Part shown: positions 35,483 through 47,328 of the stretch, in pieces
Layout: each line of letters opens with the position of its first letter
Position numbering within the stretch: the first letter of the stretch is position 1
Origin: Pyrus communis
Lineage: Eukaryota > Streptophyta > Magnoliopsida > Rosales > Rosaceae
Assembly (NCBI RefSeq): GCF_963583255.1
Contig: NC_084817.1
Span: 253,001 to 317,000 of the forward strand
Reading direction: 5' to 3'
DNA: 64,000 bases
Notes under the pieces: model-generated
Database searches by the model: none
The model's input: only the letters and a program-made list of their open reading frames with translations
What the model was told of the DNA's origin: nothing
Program-made: the position numbers and the translations under genes

Positions 35483-37340
35483 TTATGTAGTTGCTTGCTT
35501 GCGAGCAAACCGTTGCAAAGTTGCTGATAACTCCACTTGTTCAGTTGTTTTCAGCTTCTTTCTAGCCACTTGTTATTCCTCTTTCATTTGTTGCTCCAAG
35601 AAAGGCCTCTTGGCATTTGCAATCATCTCCTTCTTCTTCGTCGCCCTCTTGCCCAGCTTATTCCTCCCCTTCGTTTTCTTCTTCGAGACACTTCCCTTGG
35701 CAGCTTCAACTGCAGCTTCAATGTTAGACTCTTTCTCTTGCTTTGTTGGTATCCGTTTCTTCCTCTCAGGCATCACTGTGCCAATGGCTGTGGGGTCCAA
35801 TATAATTGTGTCAGCCGGGAGCCTAACCAATAGAGACAGCACTCGCCTCTCGCTTTTCTGTTCACGGTTTTCAAATGGATTTGCCACCCACGAATCAAAG
35901 TTGGGTTCACCAGAACCAGGAATCAGAATACTCGACCACCCCATGGAGTGCCCTATGCCTAGAACATCTTCATAAGGTCGAAACAACACCTTTCCTATTG
36001 GGTAACCTTTAACCATTTTATGAGTCATATATGTCTTTTCCTCAAAGCTCCGAGTCCGAGACAAATCTTTCGGGACTACTGCACGTGAACCATCTGCATA
36101 AGCAAGAAGACCCTTCTGACTGAAGGCCAAAGTGTTTGTATGGCCAGGTAAAGTTTGGAGCGGCTCATCCTGAAGTTTCTCAAGTCCCAGAGCTTAATTT
36201 TATTTTCTTTACCAGCTGTGGCCATTATTAGGGTGGAATGTCATTGCCGAGGTGGAGCCCCTGTGACATAGCAGCTTCAGAAGAGGAACAGATGTTGTAG
36301 GCTTCCACATGGAAACTGTACCGAGAGAATGACCCAAAGCAATAAACCCATTGTAGGGGTTCACCTGCATCACATTAGTGCAGCCTAACCCAGTCCTGTA
36401 ACTACCTGCCATCACACCGTTTGTCATATCCTGATAATGAAGCTGCCCAAGATTGTTTATTGATGCCAACAGGTAGTGCTTGTCCAAAAACTGAAGCCTA
36501 GAAACTGCACCATGTTCCTACATGGACAAGAAATACATATAACCTTTTAGAAATTCTAATGGAGCTGTGCTATAAACATGTGTTTCTAGTCTCCCATATC
36601 TGGTCTGTCGAAAAAATGATATCCAGAGTAAGCATCTCTATATAAATAACAGGGAATCAAAGATTTATTGATTGAGGAAAGAAGGAATGCACCAATCTTA
36701 AAGTATACTTTTGCTGCTGTCCTATACCATCACCAACCTAAGATTTAAAAAACCATATCCCACCTTTTTATAAACTGATCAGTTATCAGATAGTAAAGAT
36801 ATAATTTATTAGAGTCATCAGTAATAAATCTGAAAGTCCCAAAATACATAAAGCAGTACGCTAACCTTTAAGCAGTGAATTTCAGTTCCACGATTGTTAT
36901 AAACATACGGATACGGTTAGCAGCATAATATGTCAAGTAGCATAATATGATTAAACATAGAGGCCTAGATTAAGTTAAACAGAAGATAAGGACATAACAC
37001 AATTTGAGATTGTTGCTTATAAAGCCAACCCGTGTTCTTGTAAAACAATTAACAAGTTCCTGACCGGTCTTCTTTTTTCTTGTAACCTCTAACTTGCAAA
37101 CGAAATTTCATTAAAATAGTAGTAGTAGTAGTAGTAGTGGTAGTATAAACCAATGAACAAGAAATCCATTGAATCCCATGCAATAGAACACACTTCCAAC
37201 AATTGCATAATCTACCCTGTAATGTCAAAAGATTTCCAAAACAGATAAAACTAACTTAAATAGCAAACAGTCTCATACTTTTTCTGAGCTGCAGCAAAGA
37301 ACTCATAAGTGTCCAAGAACACCACATCACGCACTGTTTC
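35483..37340 (-). pseudogene. UTP7: UTP7/WDR46 (BING4) pseudogene, N-terminus missing
   Basis: Minus-strand exon remnants at about 37336-37262 ('ETVRDVVFLDTYEFFAAAQK'), 36914-36869 ('YPYVYNNRGTEIHCLK') and 36517-35483 give the C-terminal half of the WD40 protein UTP7/WDR46. That family acts in U3 small-subunit processome assembly for 18S rRNA maturation in the nucleolus. The BING4CT region is clear ('MVKGYPIGKVLFRPYEDVLG', 'GWSSILIPGSGEPNFDSW'), then a basic tail with 'KKKTKGRNKLGKRATKKK' and 'LQRFARKQATT' plus stop.

Breaks: a deletion and frameshift after 'AMTFHPN' (about 36225); a second frameshift near 36185 before 'DEPLQTLPGHTN'; a TAA at 35573-35575 inside '...QQMKEE / QVARKK...'; and a lost splice acceptor before 'YPYVYN'. 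Introns are retained, so this is a duplicated-gene relic, not a retrocopy. The first half of the gene is absent. Confidence 0.85.
37116..37145. repeat. (AGT)n microsatellite
   Basis: About seven AGT units followed by 'ggtagt', just upstream (on the minus strand, inside the first intron) of the UTP7 relic's second exon. Confidence 0.85.
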
Positions 37341-37796
37341 CCCAACCTGAAAATCAATAGTTCGTTAATCAGCCCCGTGGCCAAACCCTCAGGTACAAAT
37401 AACACAAGCACCCACCGTTCTAGCACCTCATTTAGAGAAGGAGAAAATTGTACAAATATCACCTGACAACATTGAATCAATTTAAAAAATAACTGCTTTG
37501 ACATTTGGACAATATACCGACTACTTGAGGTGAAATCCAATGTGTATGGACCAAAATCTACAGACAGAGAATAAAAATTCAAGGAAAATGAGAGAAACCA
37601 GAACTGTCAATCTAGTAGAATTTAACCCAAGAAAAGGTTAGGTTTCAACCGGGTAAGACCATATCAATTTGACATTTTGAGCTTGAGATAGCTACTTCAT
37701 GAGTAATCGATTTTTGTTTGAACCTCCATGTTTTCTCAATGCCTTCTGCCTCCAAGAAACCTCCCTCACTTGGCAGAAGCCACTGACAATTGGAGG

Positions 37797-37977
37797 AGGA
37801 TTCTCTACCCTTCTAATCTCTCTACCCTTCCATGTCCTCCCATTTGAACGGTTATGGTTAAGCCATGTAAACATCTTATATTGATTTTTTTATAGAAATA
37901 ATAAGACAAAAAGCAGTGTGTGAGATGAGGGGATGGAAGGAGATGGGAATATGAGGGTAGAGAATTCTCCTCCCTGA
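37797..37977. mobile_element. MITE family 1, copy B
   Basis: The best-preserved copy. The left end is 'ggaggattctctacccttct' and the right end on the other strand 'ggaggagaattctctaccct'. The core 'acggttatggttaagccatg', 'tttttttatagaaataataa' matches copies at 18.75 and 40.1 kb. Confidence 0.8.
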
Positions 37978-38054
37978 CAATTTGATGACAAAGCATGTCT
38001 CTGTTTAATTACATGTACTAAAACCAGCTACGCAAACCCATGGAGGACAAATCT

Positions 38055-38226
38055 TAGGGCCAAATAGTATTGTTTAGGCTAAAATAAGGAAAAAAGTTGC
38101 TCACCACCATTAACTTTGGTGGATGCTCACCATCCATTTCTTAGTTTGCTACTTTGGTGGTGAGCAAAAATGCTCTCAATAGCATATATGACGCTTTTAA
38201 CTTAACAATAAATAGATTTAGCCCCA
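38055..38226. mobile_element. MITE with internal hairpin
   Basis: Outer arms: 'agggccaaatagtattgttt' and, on the other strand, 'ggggctaaatctatttattg'. Inside, 'ttgctcaccaccat' pairs with 'tggtggtgagcaa', so the single strand would fold as a long interrupted hairpin of about 170 bp. Confidence 0.7.
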
Positions 38227-40104
38227 AGTTGCAAAAAGAAAAAAAAAAATGTTTTGTAACGCATTCAACTAGTTTAGGCTAGTTGCAGTCCAAGGCTCCT
38301 TGTGAGATCAAGCTAACTTCTGAAAATAACTTGTATGACACAGTTATAAGTAGTATGACAACATTTTGTCAAGAGTAGAAGAATATGTGCTAATGCTTTT
38401 TACTTGTCTTTGTATTACCCGCATGGAACACCACTAAGCCGGTGTAGCTATGCCATAAAAGTTGATTTCAACTTCTTAACCCGTTACTTGGACATGTAGT
38501 ATTGGGCAACCACGCATGCATTTTATATGTGTTAATTAATTTGTGCCACTTGATATTTGGTTTTGGTCATCTTTTCTGGCATTTGTTTATATGTTTTTGC
38601 TCATGTTTTGTTCCCCCAAACAATCCCCTTGAAATGTTGGACCCTCACTAATTATAAATTATAAGACTGAAGAATGATAATATTGGTGGTAATGGTCTAT
38701 GCATCATTCTTCTTAACTAATTTGTGCCACTTGATTATTTGTTTTTGCTTATCTTTTATTCCCCCAATCATGTTCATGTACCTTGAAAACTTGGTCTCTA
38801 ATTATTATATATTGGTAGCCCTGCATATTGTATATTTTATACATATATATAATTATACACCATATTCTAATCAACTAACTCAATTCTCAAACAACCTTCC
38901 ACTATACTTCCAACATACTACTACTTGTGATCATTGATCATCAGTTAATTTTGACGCGCTTGAGCACCGTCAACCATCCTCTCTCTTTAATTATAGTCTC
39001 CCAAAAACATATAAAATAAAAAATAATTCCCTTCAGTTAGTTATGATAAGTTGTGCAGTTCTGGACTAATCAGCAAGTTCTTCAAATTTAATCAATTAAT
39101 TAAGAAATGACAATTAAAAACGTGACAGATATTCTTAGTGGTTATAATAAGTAGATAATATACTTTTCAACATATTGCAAGCTAGCTCTAATCTTCTCGA
39201 TCGTGGGATGACTCAATGCCACTGCATATATATGATGTATATAAAACCGGGTGCAAAATAGAACCCACCACCTTTGCCGTTGTATCATGCTAACTAAATA
39301 ACTAATGTCCTAGTGGCCTGGAATGGGAGAGTTTTATGCATGCATGGACCACTGGACACGGAATCTCTTACTTATTTTCGAATTAATGTTGTATCAAATT
39401 TAAAAAGTCAATGCCCATGAATAATTATTTGAGCTGGCTACGTCTTGAAACGACAATTTCTTCACCCCCCACCTTCTGTCAAAGATTGTCGTGTCTGGAT
39501 TCCCAAGCATATGCATGAAGGTTTCACAGCGTTTCTGGATTTCCAAAACCAGGGGAGATGCTCCAAATACAATGCCATCTCTACACAAAATTAACACATT
39601 CTAGAGAGACGCAAATTTGAAATGTAAAAATCACATTTGGTTCATTTTGCATTTTTGAGAGATGGATGTTGGTTCCACTCCAATGGAGAAAATGCAAATT
39701 TTTTTTTATCTCATTTATTTTTCTCTATATAACTCACAGGACACCTATATATATATATATATTTACAAGAAGCAATAGATTAATATTTTATTAAAGCACT
39801 ACAAACAGATATAGATGTGCTAATTGGGCATATTATTTTAGTGACCAAAAAATCGATCGGGACCAAAATAAGTTCAAACAAATAAACTTGAGTAACCACT
39901 AAAACAGCTATCACATGTGGATTCCACACATATATATATATATATATATGGATATTTTATATCAATATATTGAAGAGCTTTTCCGGCTAATTAATAAGAA
40001 ATATAAAATATTTATTTGAAGGATTTTGTTTTTGTATCACCCATTGAAGATATTTTACTGAAAGTATGCAGATATAATTTAATTGAGAGTAAAAAAAGGA
40101 GGTG
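38227..40104. other. Intergenic with TA microsatellites
   Basis: No gene was supported. (TA)n runs occur at about 39747-39763 and 39930-39950. A 65-codon minus-strand open frame (39400-39597) has no recognisable motif. Confidence 0.5.
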
Positions 40105-40295
40105 GATTGTTTCTCCTTCCATTTCTATACTCTTTTTATGTATTTATGTGATGTGTGATTATGGTTAAGCCAATTTTTTATAGAAATAATAAAATAAAAA
40201 ATAATAAGAATATAAAATGTTGACATGATTTAACTGTAACCATATAAACAGGAGGGTATGAGAAGAGTATGGAAATGAAAGGGTCGAGAATCCAG
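40105..40295. mobile_element. MITE family 1, copy C
   Basis: Left arm 'ggattgtttctccttccatt'; right arm on the other strand 'ggattctcgaccctttcatt'. The core 'tatggttaagcca', 'ttttttatagaaataataaa' and 'taactgtaaccatataaaca' is shared with copies A and B. Confidence 0.75.
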
Positions 40296-40629
40296 CTCGA
40301 TAAAAAAAAACTAAAAAACATTGGCCATCAGAAATTGATGGAACAGTCAAGGGTGGCCAGTGTGTCGATACCACGTGGTGTGTCCCCCATTCCAACATGA
40401 TTGAGCGATACGTACACTGCTGACAGCTCAGCTGTATAGCCTGTATTAGGGTTGACTGCCTGCCCGATTGTTCCATTCATTTAATCTAATCCAACTATTG
40501 ATCCAATAGTAAGAATTATAATTACTTTGATTAATATTTGATTATCGCTGATTATCTAATAATATCCCCCTCGTGTACCTCCGGCGCTAGCTAGGGTTAC
40601 CTGTTAACTAATATTTCCCTCTCCCTTGC

Positions 40630-40640
40630 ATATAAATATC
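40630..40640 (+). promoter_or_regulatory. TATA box of the DUF241 gene
   Basis: 'gcatataaata' lies about 90 bp before the ATG at 40723, a normal plant distance, with a C/A-rich leader between. Confidence 0.65.
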
Positions 40641-40722
40641 CCATGCAAGATATAATGCAACCATCAACCTCATCTCCACAAGTCTCAACTCATATCTCAA
40701 CTAATACGCAGGTAAAAAAATC

Positions 40723-41763
40723 ATGGTAGGCGTTTTCCGGCGGTCTTTCTCTTTCCCAAACAATCTTCCAAATAACCGTGACCACCGTCCATCAACAGTC
40801 CGACCGCCGTTGTCTCGTCACACCAGATCCATCAGTCTTCCAACCAGACCCCACCCCTTCATTTCCCACCTCAAAGAACACATAGCCCGCCTTCAATCCT
40901 TCAAATATTCCTATTCCACCACCAACTCCTCCTCTTCCTCCTCAGCCCCCTTCTCCGATTGGCTATGCGAAGGCTTGACCCGCCTCAAAGACTTGCACCA
41001 CTGCCTCGATGACACTATCCGCCTTCCCCAAACCCAAGAATCCCTCCGCCGTCTCAAGGGCTGCTGCTCCGTCGATAACCTTCTCGACCAATTCCTCCGT
41101 TTCGCCGACATATACGGAATATTCCGCACCTCCGTTTTGGCTCTCAAACAGGATCACTCCGCCGCTCAAGTGGCTTTGAGGAAGAGAAACGACTCCCAGG
41201 TAGCATTGTACGTCAAAGCTAGAAAGAGAATGGCCAAGGAAATGATTAAGCTAGTCAACGCACTTCGTTCCATCGCACGGCCAGCACCGGCCGCCGTCAC
41301 GCCGTTCGAGTACGTTGGCGATGATATTAGTTACTATAACGTTGACCATGCGCTGGCGGGTGTTATGAGCGAGGTTGTTCAAGTGACGGTCGCGGTGTCT
41401 CTTGCACTTTTTATTCGAGTCGCGGCAGACATATCATTCGGCGGGCCCACAATATCATCATCCAAATCGACTGTCACGTCGTCAATGCGGGCAACGTGGA
41501 TGGGAATATTCAACATCAAGGCAACGTTAGACAATCAATTATGTACCGATCGTCACGAAAACCCAGTACGAGTTAGTAATAATATTGGAGTTGAGAGCTT
41601 GCGTAACTTGAGAAAGAAAGGAGATGAAGAAGTCAAAACAACATTAAAGAAGATGCAGGGATTGGAGGCGTCCATCGCTGGGATTGAAACTTGCTCCGAA
41701 ACAGTTTTCAGGAGTTTAATCAACGCTAGGGTTTCACTGCTCAACACTCTCACCCTACTCTAA
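40723..41763 (+). CDS. DUF241 domain protein
   Basis: Single-exon gene of 346 residues, the usual form of the plant DUF241 family (Pfam PF03087). It shows a basic Ser/Pro-rich N-terminus with 'RSISLPTRPHPFISHLKEHI', then 'WLCEGLTRLKDLHHCLDD', a helical middle 'DNLLDQFLRFADIYGIFRTS', a basic 'YVKARKRMAKEMIKLVNAL', a hydrophobic segment 'VVQVTVAVSLALFIRVA' around residues 222-238, and a C-terminal coiled stretch ending 'SLINARVSLLNTLTLL'. Members are small and plant-specific, their biochemical role is unknown, and some respond to salt or light. The reading frame is intact, GC-rich relative to its flanks, and has a TATA box upstream. Confidence 0.92.
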   Translation: MVGVFRRSFSFPNNLPNNRDHRPSTVRPPLSRHTRSISLPTRPHPFISHLKEHIARLQSFKYSYSTTNSSSSSSAPFSDWLCEGLTRLKDLHHCLDDTIRLPQTQESLRRLKGCCSVDNLLDQFLRFADIYGIFRTSVLALKQDHSAAQVALRKRNDSQVALYVKARKRMAKEMIKLVNALRSIARPAPAAVTPFEYVGDDISYYNVDHALAGVMSEVVQVTVAVSLALFIRVAADISFGGPTISSSKSTVTSSMRATWMGIFNIKATLDNQLCTDRHENPVRVSNNIGVESLRNLRKKGDEEVKTTLKKMQGLEASIAGIETCSETVFRSLINARVSLLNTLTLL

Positions 41764-43431
41764 ATTATTGTTTACTGCTTGTGTACATTTAATTAAATAT
41801 ATGTCTTCAAATTCTATTATATTTTTTTCCTTTTTACTTTCTATACAAATTAAGTAATGTTCTTGTTGATGTTTTTCTTTCCCATCATTTTATTAATTCT
41901 TCTCCGTCGTCGAATTAAATTAATAGAAGACTTGTGTGCAATAGCATAAAGCGTTGGGGTTAATATTGCAGCCGATGATTAACAAGTAGCTAACTATTAA
42001 TTTATTACCGACATTGACAAAAACTCCATGCACGCTTGATGAGAAGGGCAACCAACCTAGCTAGCATGGTTACATGGGAGCCAACCTGGCACGGTACGTT
42101 ATTATCTTAATAATGTTATAATTAATGTCGGGACCGGACTAACTTGTTTTTTATCTTCTAATTATACATGCGTTGTATAATTAGAAGAACAGGGTTTATG
42201 AGCAGCCTTGCTTGCTTGGATAGAGGGTTTGATGTGATTCAAGCGGAAACGGATTCTAAGGGGCTCGTGGATATGATCAATTGAACAACACAACCAAACG
42301 TCATTATCAAAAGTCTTTGTCTTCAACAGTGTAAAAAAAAAAAAAAAAATTTCTCTTCAACATTAAGTGTGTGCAAATGCAATTGAGGTCAGTAGTAGAG
42401 TTTATATTTGCTCTGCAAATTTGTAATAGAGTAGCACGTCCAGTGACTTCGTTTGTCTCTAGCATAGGTAGCTTTCATACATGAGATTCTTTTGAACTAA
42501 AGTGGTTGTTCAATACTTTGGTTTCTGATGTAAATATTACGATTCAAGTTTAATTATACTTATCTTTCGAAAAAAATTATACATGCGTGCGTTGTATATA
42601 TATGTATGACATTAGGTATTCTCCATATACTGTCACAGACGCAGCTAATTTTAACTTTAGGCTTAGCATGTTTTTGTTCTCAAACACAACGAGGATTTAT
42701 AGTAGAGATATTAGTGGTCCTTAATTATTCCTAATAATACTAGGGAGCTTTTAATTTAAATACCTAATCTCAAACAACTTTAAGCTAAAATATCATATTT
42801 TTAGTTTGGGTAATTCTATTTTACTACCTCAAGTTTCACACAAATTGCATTTTACTACACTTACTTTTTTCTTCTCACATTCATACCGTATAGTTTGATT
42901 TTTAGATCACTTTCATACCTCCGTTAGAATACATGTCAACTTAACTGATGACTTGTCATAACTTTTGCACACCAAATGTAACACACGGAGTACGTGACAA
43001 ATATAAATAAACATTAAAAAAATTAAAAATTAATAAAATCTGGAAAAAAAACAACTTGCACCTAGCCACCCTCTTCATGCTCACCCTTCCTCCTCATAGA
43101 TCCCCCTGAACCTGATCGTCCACTCCTTTCTCCTCATTCTCCCCCCTTCAAGTATTAGGTATGTAATTTGAATTTAGCTATAATATTAATATAGGTTGTC
43201 ATACGCAGATAGGTAGTGATGGACGGTTGGTGAATGTATGATCATCTAGGAATATAAGGAAAAAAATGTGTTTGAAGATTAACAAAAAGAATGGCAAAAC
43301 TAGCAGTCAATTTCAATCTCAAATCTCAATCGTAAAAGGCTGAAGTCCTACTCAATCTAAATGTAAAATCTCAATTCTTAAACGTACCTTTGATCCAAGT
43401 CCTACGTAATAAAATAAAGGTTGAAGTGTCG

Positions 43432-43911
43432 ATTTAGTCCCTAAATTATCATATCAGTGAAAATTAGGCCCCTAAATGATTTTTTTCAATAAATCAGTCC
43501 ATAAATTCATTAAAAATTGTTAATTTCATCCCTAATATTATATTCAAAGCTATTTTATCTAATTTTTTCGTCAACTTAAATTACGACACACTTTAGAGTA
43601 TCATACAATCATTTTCTCGCTTATAAGCCCTTAACATTTCATATAGGTTGGATATCTAATGTTTAATTTACCCTTCAAAGTTAACTCCAAACACTATTTA
43701 TTTATAAAAAATTACCAATCTACCATCCAATGTGTATCACATGAAAGTAACGTGACTTAAATTGACTGAAAATGAAATATAGTAGCTTTAAATATAATAT
43801 TAGATATATAATTATCAGATTTTTATAATTCAATAACTGATTTTTTTTATAAAAAAATAATTTAAAAACTTAATTTTTATTCAAATGATAATTTAAAGAC
43901 TAAATTACCAA
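43432..43911. mobile_element. Inverted-repeat element, about 480 bp
   Basis: Left end 'atttagtccctaaattatca'; right end on the other strand 'ggtaatttagtctttaaatt' + 'atcatttgaata', both followed by 'aaaaatta(g/a)g'. A non-coding DNA transposon relic. Confidence 0.65.
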
Positions 43912-44127
43912 TGGACCGTAAAATAAAAGGCTGGATTGAAAGTTTGGGACCCGCCTTTAGCAGGCGCTGGCCAAATGATGACTCATTATGAAAAGCACCA
44001 GCGACCAAGTGAGAAAACCAACCACCTGCACTTCAACAACCTATAGTCTATATCTATCAGTTGTCAAATATGACATAATGACAGTATAAAAAGACAGAAA
44101 AAAATGTTAAGGCTTTCCTAAATCCGG

Positions 44128-44312
44128 AAAGGGATCCTTTCGAAACATTTTCTCCAAATTCTGTTAATCAAAATTTGACCTAACGATTAAAATTATTATA
44201 ATTTTTTAAAAAATCACATATTTTTAATTATTTGATTAAATTTTAAAAACTCAAATTAGTTGATTGATTGAATTTACTAAAAAGGATTCAGAGATAATCC
44301 TTTTTTCCTAAA
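44128..44312. mobile_element. Possible MITE relic
   Basis: 'ggaaagggatcctttcgaaa' on the left weakly matches 'ggaaaaaaggattatctctg' + 'aatcc' on the other strand at the right end; the interior is AT-rich with 'tttttaaaa' palindromes. Boundaries are uncertain. Confidence 0.4.
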
Positions 44313-45017
44313 TCCTAAGATATAGATATCCTGCATCTTACACCAACCGATCCTCATCGTAATTATTACTACTATTATTCAGAAATTATGATTTTCTTGA
44401 AATTTTTGGTTCGGAAATTTACCTTCACAGTTCCACACCCATGAATACATGACATGCATAACGGTTACTTCCCTGTCATATATCATTTTTGTCATTAATT
44501 GGATGTCATGATCATTTATTTGACCTTTCAATTAGCCTTTTTCTTTTCTTTTTAACTTGCGCCAAAACCTTTTTGGCTACTTTTATGAATTATAATTACC
44601 AGTACTTACTATATAGTGTTTGAAATTTTGAATTCCAACATCACAGAAATTGACTGCTTTGGCTTTTCATTCCGGGTTGAGTATACCCGAGACGGAAAAT
44701 TACAATACGTACACTTATACTTTTTGGGGAGTGGGGGGTAGGGGTATAAATGAAGATATGAAAATAAAAACGCTGTAAGGATGGAATACACCTAAACACA
44801 CGGGGCAACAACGAAATAATCTGAAAAATTAAAAAAGAGACGTTAGCCATATCCCGCCAGGTTTTCCCTGTTTGAGCAATTAAGGAAGGAACATATTGAA
44901 CAGTTCACCAGACGCGCAGAGCAGTAAATACCAAATTACCAAGTAAGCCATTCATACCTATTTAAAATCTGCACACACAAAACCCAAATCAGAAAGAAAA
45001 ATCAGAGAAATCAGAGA

Positions 45018-45068
45018 ATGTTGGTGGTGCCTTGCAAGTTAAGGAGATTGCTCAACACATTCAATTGA
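45018..45068 (+). promoter_or_regulatory. Possible upstream ORF, 16 codons
   Basis: ATG-TTG-GTG ... AAT-TGA, encoding 'MLVVPCKLRRLLNTFN', ends 18 bp before the main ATG at 45087. If the transcript starts upstream of 45018 (the A/C-rich stretch near 44960-45000 suits a leader), scanning ribosomes meet this first. Confidence 0.45.
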
Positions 45069-45086
45069 GAAATACTGAGAATTGCG

Positions 45087-47328
45087 ATGGGTTGCGCCGC
45101 CTCAAAGTTGGAGAATCTTCCGGCTGTGGCATTGTGCCGAGACCGGTGCAAGTACCTGGAGGAAGCTCTCAGCCAAGCCCAAGTTCTGGCTGATGCCCAC
45201 GTCGCTTACTTGGCCTCCCTCAGGACCCTTGGCCCCGCTCTCCACCGTTTCTTCCATGACATTCCTGCAGGAAATGAACCGCCGCCGCCACCAGAATCAG
45301 ACTCGCACCTCCAATTCCCTTCCGACTCCGAATCCGAATCCAAAGAGGACCACACCGTTAAACAGTTGGCTGAAACGCCGACACCAGTTTCTGAGCGTGA
45401 TCAAAATTTCAGGGAAGGGGAGGGGGAGACCTACAAAAATTCAGCCGGCGGACTGACTTCCGAACCGCTTCCTCCGCCACCGCCTCCGCTTAGCTCCGCT
45501 TGGGATTTCCTTAGTCTGTTTGATGCCTACGAGAGAGATATTTACCTAGCACCACTTTATTCTTGCACTAATTCGGATCTTGAAGAAGCTGCTCATACTC
45601 CTGCACTTGCTGCTGCCGCTGCTGACAAAATCAAAGTCGATAATTGTGGCGGCAATAACGATATCAATGTTAAACACAACACTAAAAATATTGGAGATGA
45701 TCAGGAAGAGGAGAGTAGGTCAGGGAAGAGTAAGACGACTCATATGGCGACGTCGACGGCAACTCCTCCGTCTGTCTCTGTCTCGGTCCCTGTGCTAGAA
45801 GAAACAGAGGCGATGCGAGAGCTTAATCTTCTATTTGACAGGGCGTCTGAGTCCGGGAATCAAGTTTTATTGTCGCTGCAGTCTCATCATCACACGATTT
45901 CTGTTGATCAGGGTAATTTATCCATTTCAATCTTCTCAGTCAATTTTTAGTATTATTCCAAATTAATAGATAAAGAATGCATAATTAATTTGACGAATTG
46001 GCGTTGGAGAAGCAGAGTATGGATTTGATGACCGTGAGGGCTTGGTGATGAGCTCGCAAAACCTTTCTTACACTCTGAAGACGCTCTTCCTGTGGGAAAA
46101 GAAACTTTACCACGAAGTCAAGGTAAATATATGCTTCTTTTTCTTCATTAGCTTTTGCTGATTAATCAAAATTTTAAAGCATAATCTTGACTACCTAATT
46201 GTGCTATATATATAATTAGGCTGAGGAAAGATTGCGCGTTACGCACGAGAAGAAGGGTAGAATGCTGAAACATTTAGAACATGGCAACGGTAATACTACT
46301 AGTGCTGCTGAGGCTCCCAAACTCAACTCCCTTCGCAGTGCAGTCCGCGATCTTTTAACAAAAATGAAAATTGCAATTCAGATTGTTGACAAAATATCAA
46401 TTACCATCAACAAGTTGAGGGACGAGGAGCTATGGCCGCAAATTATCGAATTCATCAACAGGTATATCTGTTCTATCCCATCACCGTTGAGGAATATGAT
46501 CAATTCTACGAAATGGCAAGTGATTAGTGAACTTGTTTTGGTGTTTGTAGGTTACTCGACATGTGGAAAGCTATGGTAGAATGTCACAAGAGTCAGTACC
46601 GAGCAATGGTGGAAGCCAAGGGTTTACATGGCGTTGCAATATCCAAAGCAAAGTTGAGCGGCGCACATAATGCTGAAACTGCAATTCGACTCAAGTTAGA
46701 GCTTCAAAACTGGAATGTGTGCTTCTCCAATTGGATTGTCGCCCAAAAGGTGTATGTAAAAGCATTAAATGGATGGGTTCAAAGATGTCTTCTACACGAA
46801 CCAAATGTAGCCGATCAAGAATTAACAGCAGACGAGGCTATTGGAGCGCCGCCTGTTTTTGTGATATGTAATGAGTGGTCACAAGCTATGGATAGACTCT
46901 CAGATGAGGAAGTTGTTGAAGCCATCGGGGGATTCACAACTAGTATACATACGCTTTTAATGGAAGGCAACAATATTGATGTGGAAATGGTGCAGCAAAG
47001 GATGGTAGCTGAAAACAAAGATGTAGCAAGGAAAGTAAAGTTTTTGGAGGCAGAGGAGGGGAAGGAACAGAAGATACTGCATAAGCTGATGCGCGGTAGA
47101 GGAGTAAAAAAGAACGTTGCTTCGAGTAGTTTGCGAGCAGGAGAAGATGAGTCGAACAGAGAGAGACTGCAGCAACAGAGTCGGAGTGACAGGAATATTA
47201 ATCTAGTGTGGGATTTGAAGCGGACATTGATGGCGATGGAGAAATTCACCGCAAACTCATTGCAAGCATACAATGAGATTCATGCACACATTGAACTACA
47301 ACAAGTCAGCTGCAGGCAATCCGGATGA
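45087..47328 (+). CDS. DUF630/DUF632 protein (NRG2-like)
   Basis: Four exons, 45087-45912, 46016-46122, 46220-46461 and 46551-47328, join cleanly into 650 residues. The N-terminus 'MGCAASKLENLPAVALCRDR' is the DUF630 signature, with Gly2 set for N-myristoylation and Cys3 for palmitoylation. A Pro-rich, acidic, low-complexity linker follows ('PPPPPPLSSAWDFLSLFD' near residue 130-150). DUF632 spans roughly residues 250-560 ('MRELNLLFDRASESGNQVLL', 'LSYTLKTLFLWEKKLYHEVK', 'ERLRVTHEKKGRMLKHLE', 'WKAMVECHKSQYRAMVEAKG', 'LQNWNVCFSNWIVAQKVYVK'). Arabidopsis NRG2 of this family works in nitrate signalling, and others affect leaf shape. Membrane-linked signalling is the family inference; the exact role of this member is unknown. 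'bZIP' labels in databases are not supported by any basic-zipper motif here. Confidence 0.92.

Larger units (their letters stand above)
41764..45086. other. Intergenic; inverted-repeat elements, no gene
   Basis: AT-rich spacer of 3.3 kb. It holds an inverted-repeat element (43432-43911) and a weaker one (44128-44312). The interval 44850-45086 is the promoter and leader of the downstream gene. No other coding signal was seen. Confidence 0.55.

Noticed and set aside
39400..39597. Minus-strand 65-codon frame with 'CRDGIVFGASPLVLEI'
   Set aside because: No family recognised, no neighbouring exons and no splice sites that extend it.
46815..47273. Minus-strand 152-codon frame opposite the DUF632 exon
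   Set aside because: It is a Ser/Leu-rich shadow of the real coding strand, whose exons join in frame.
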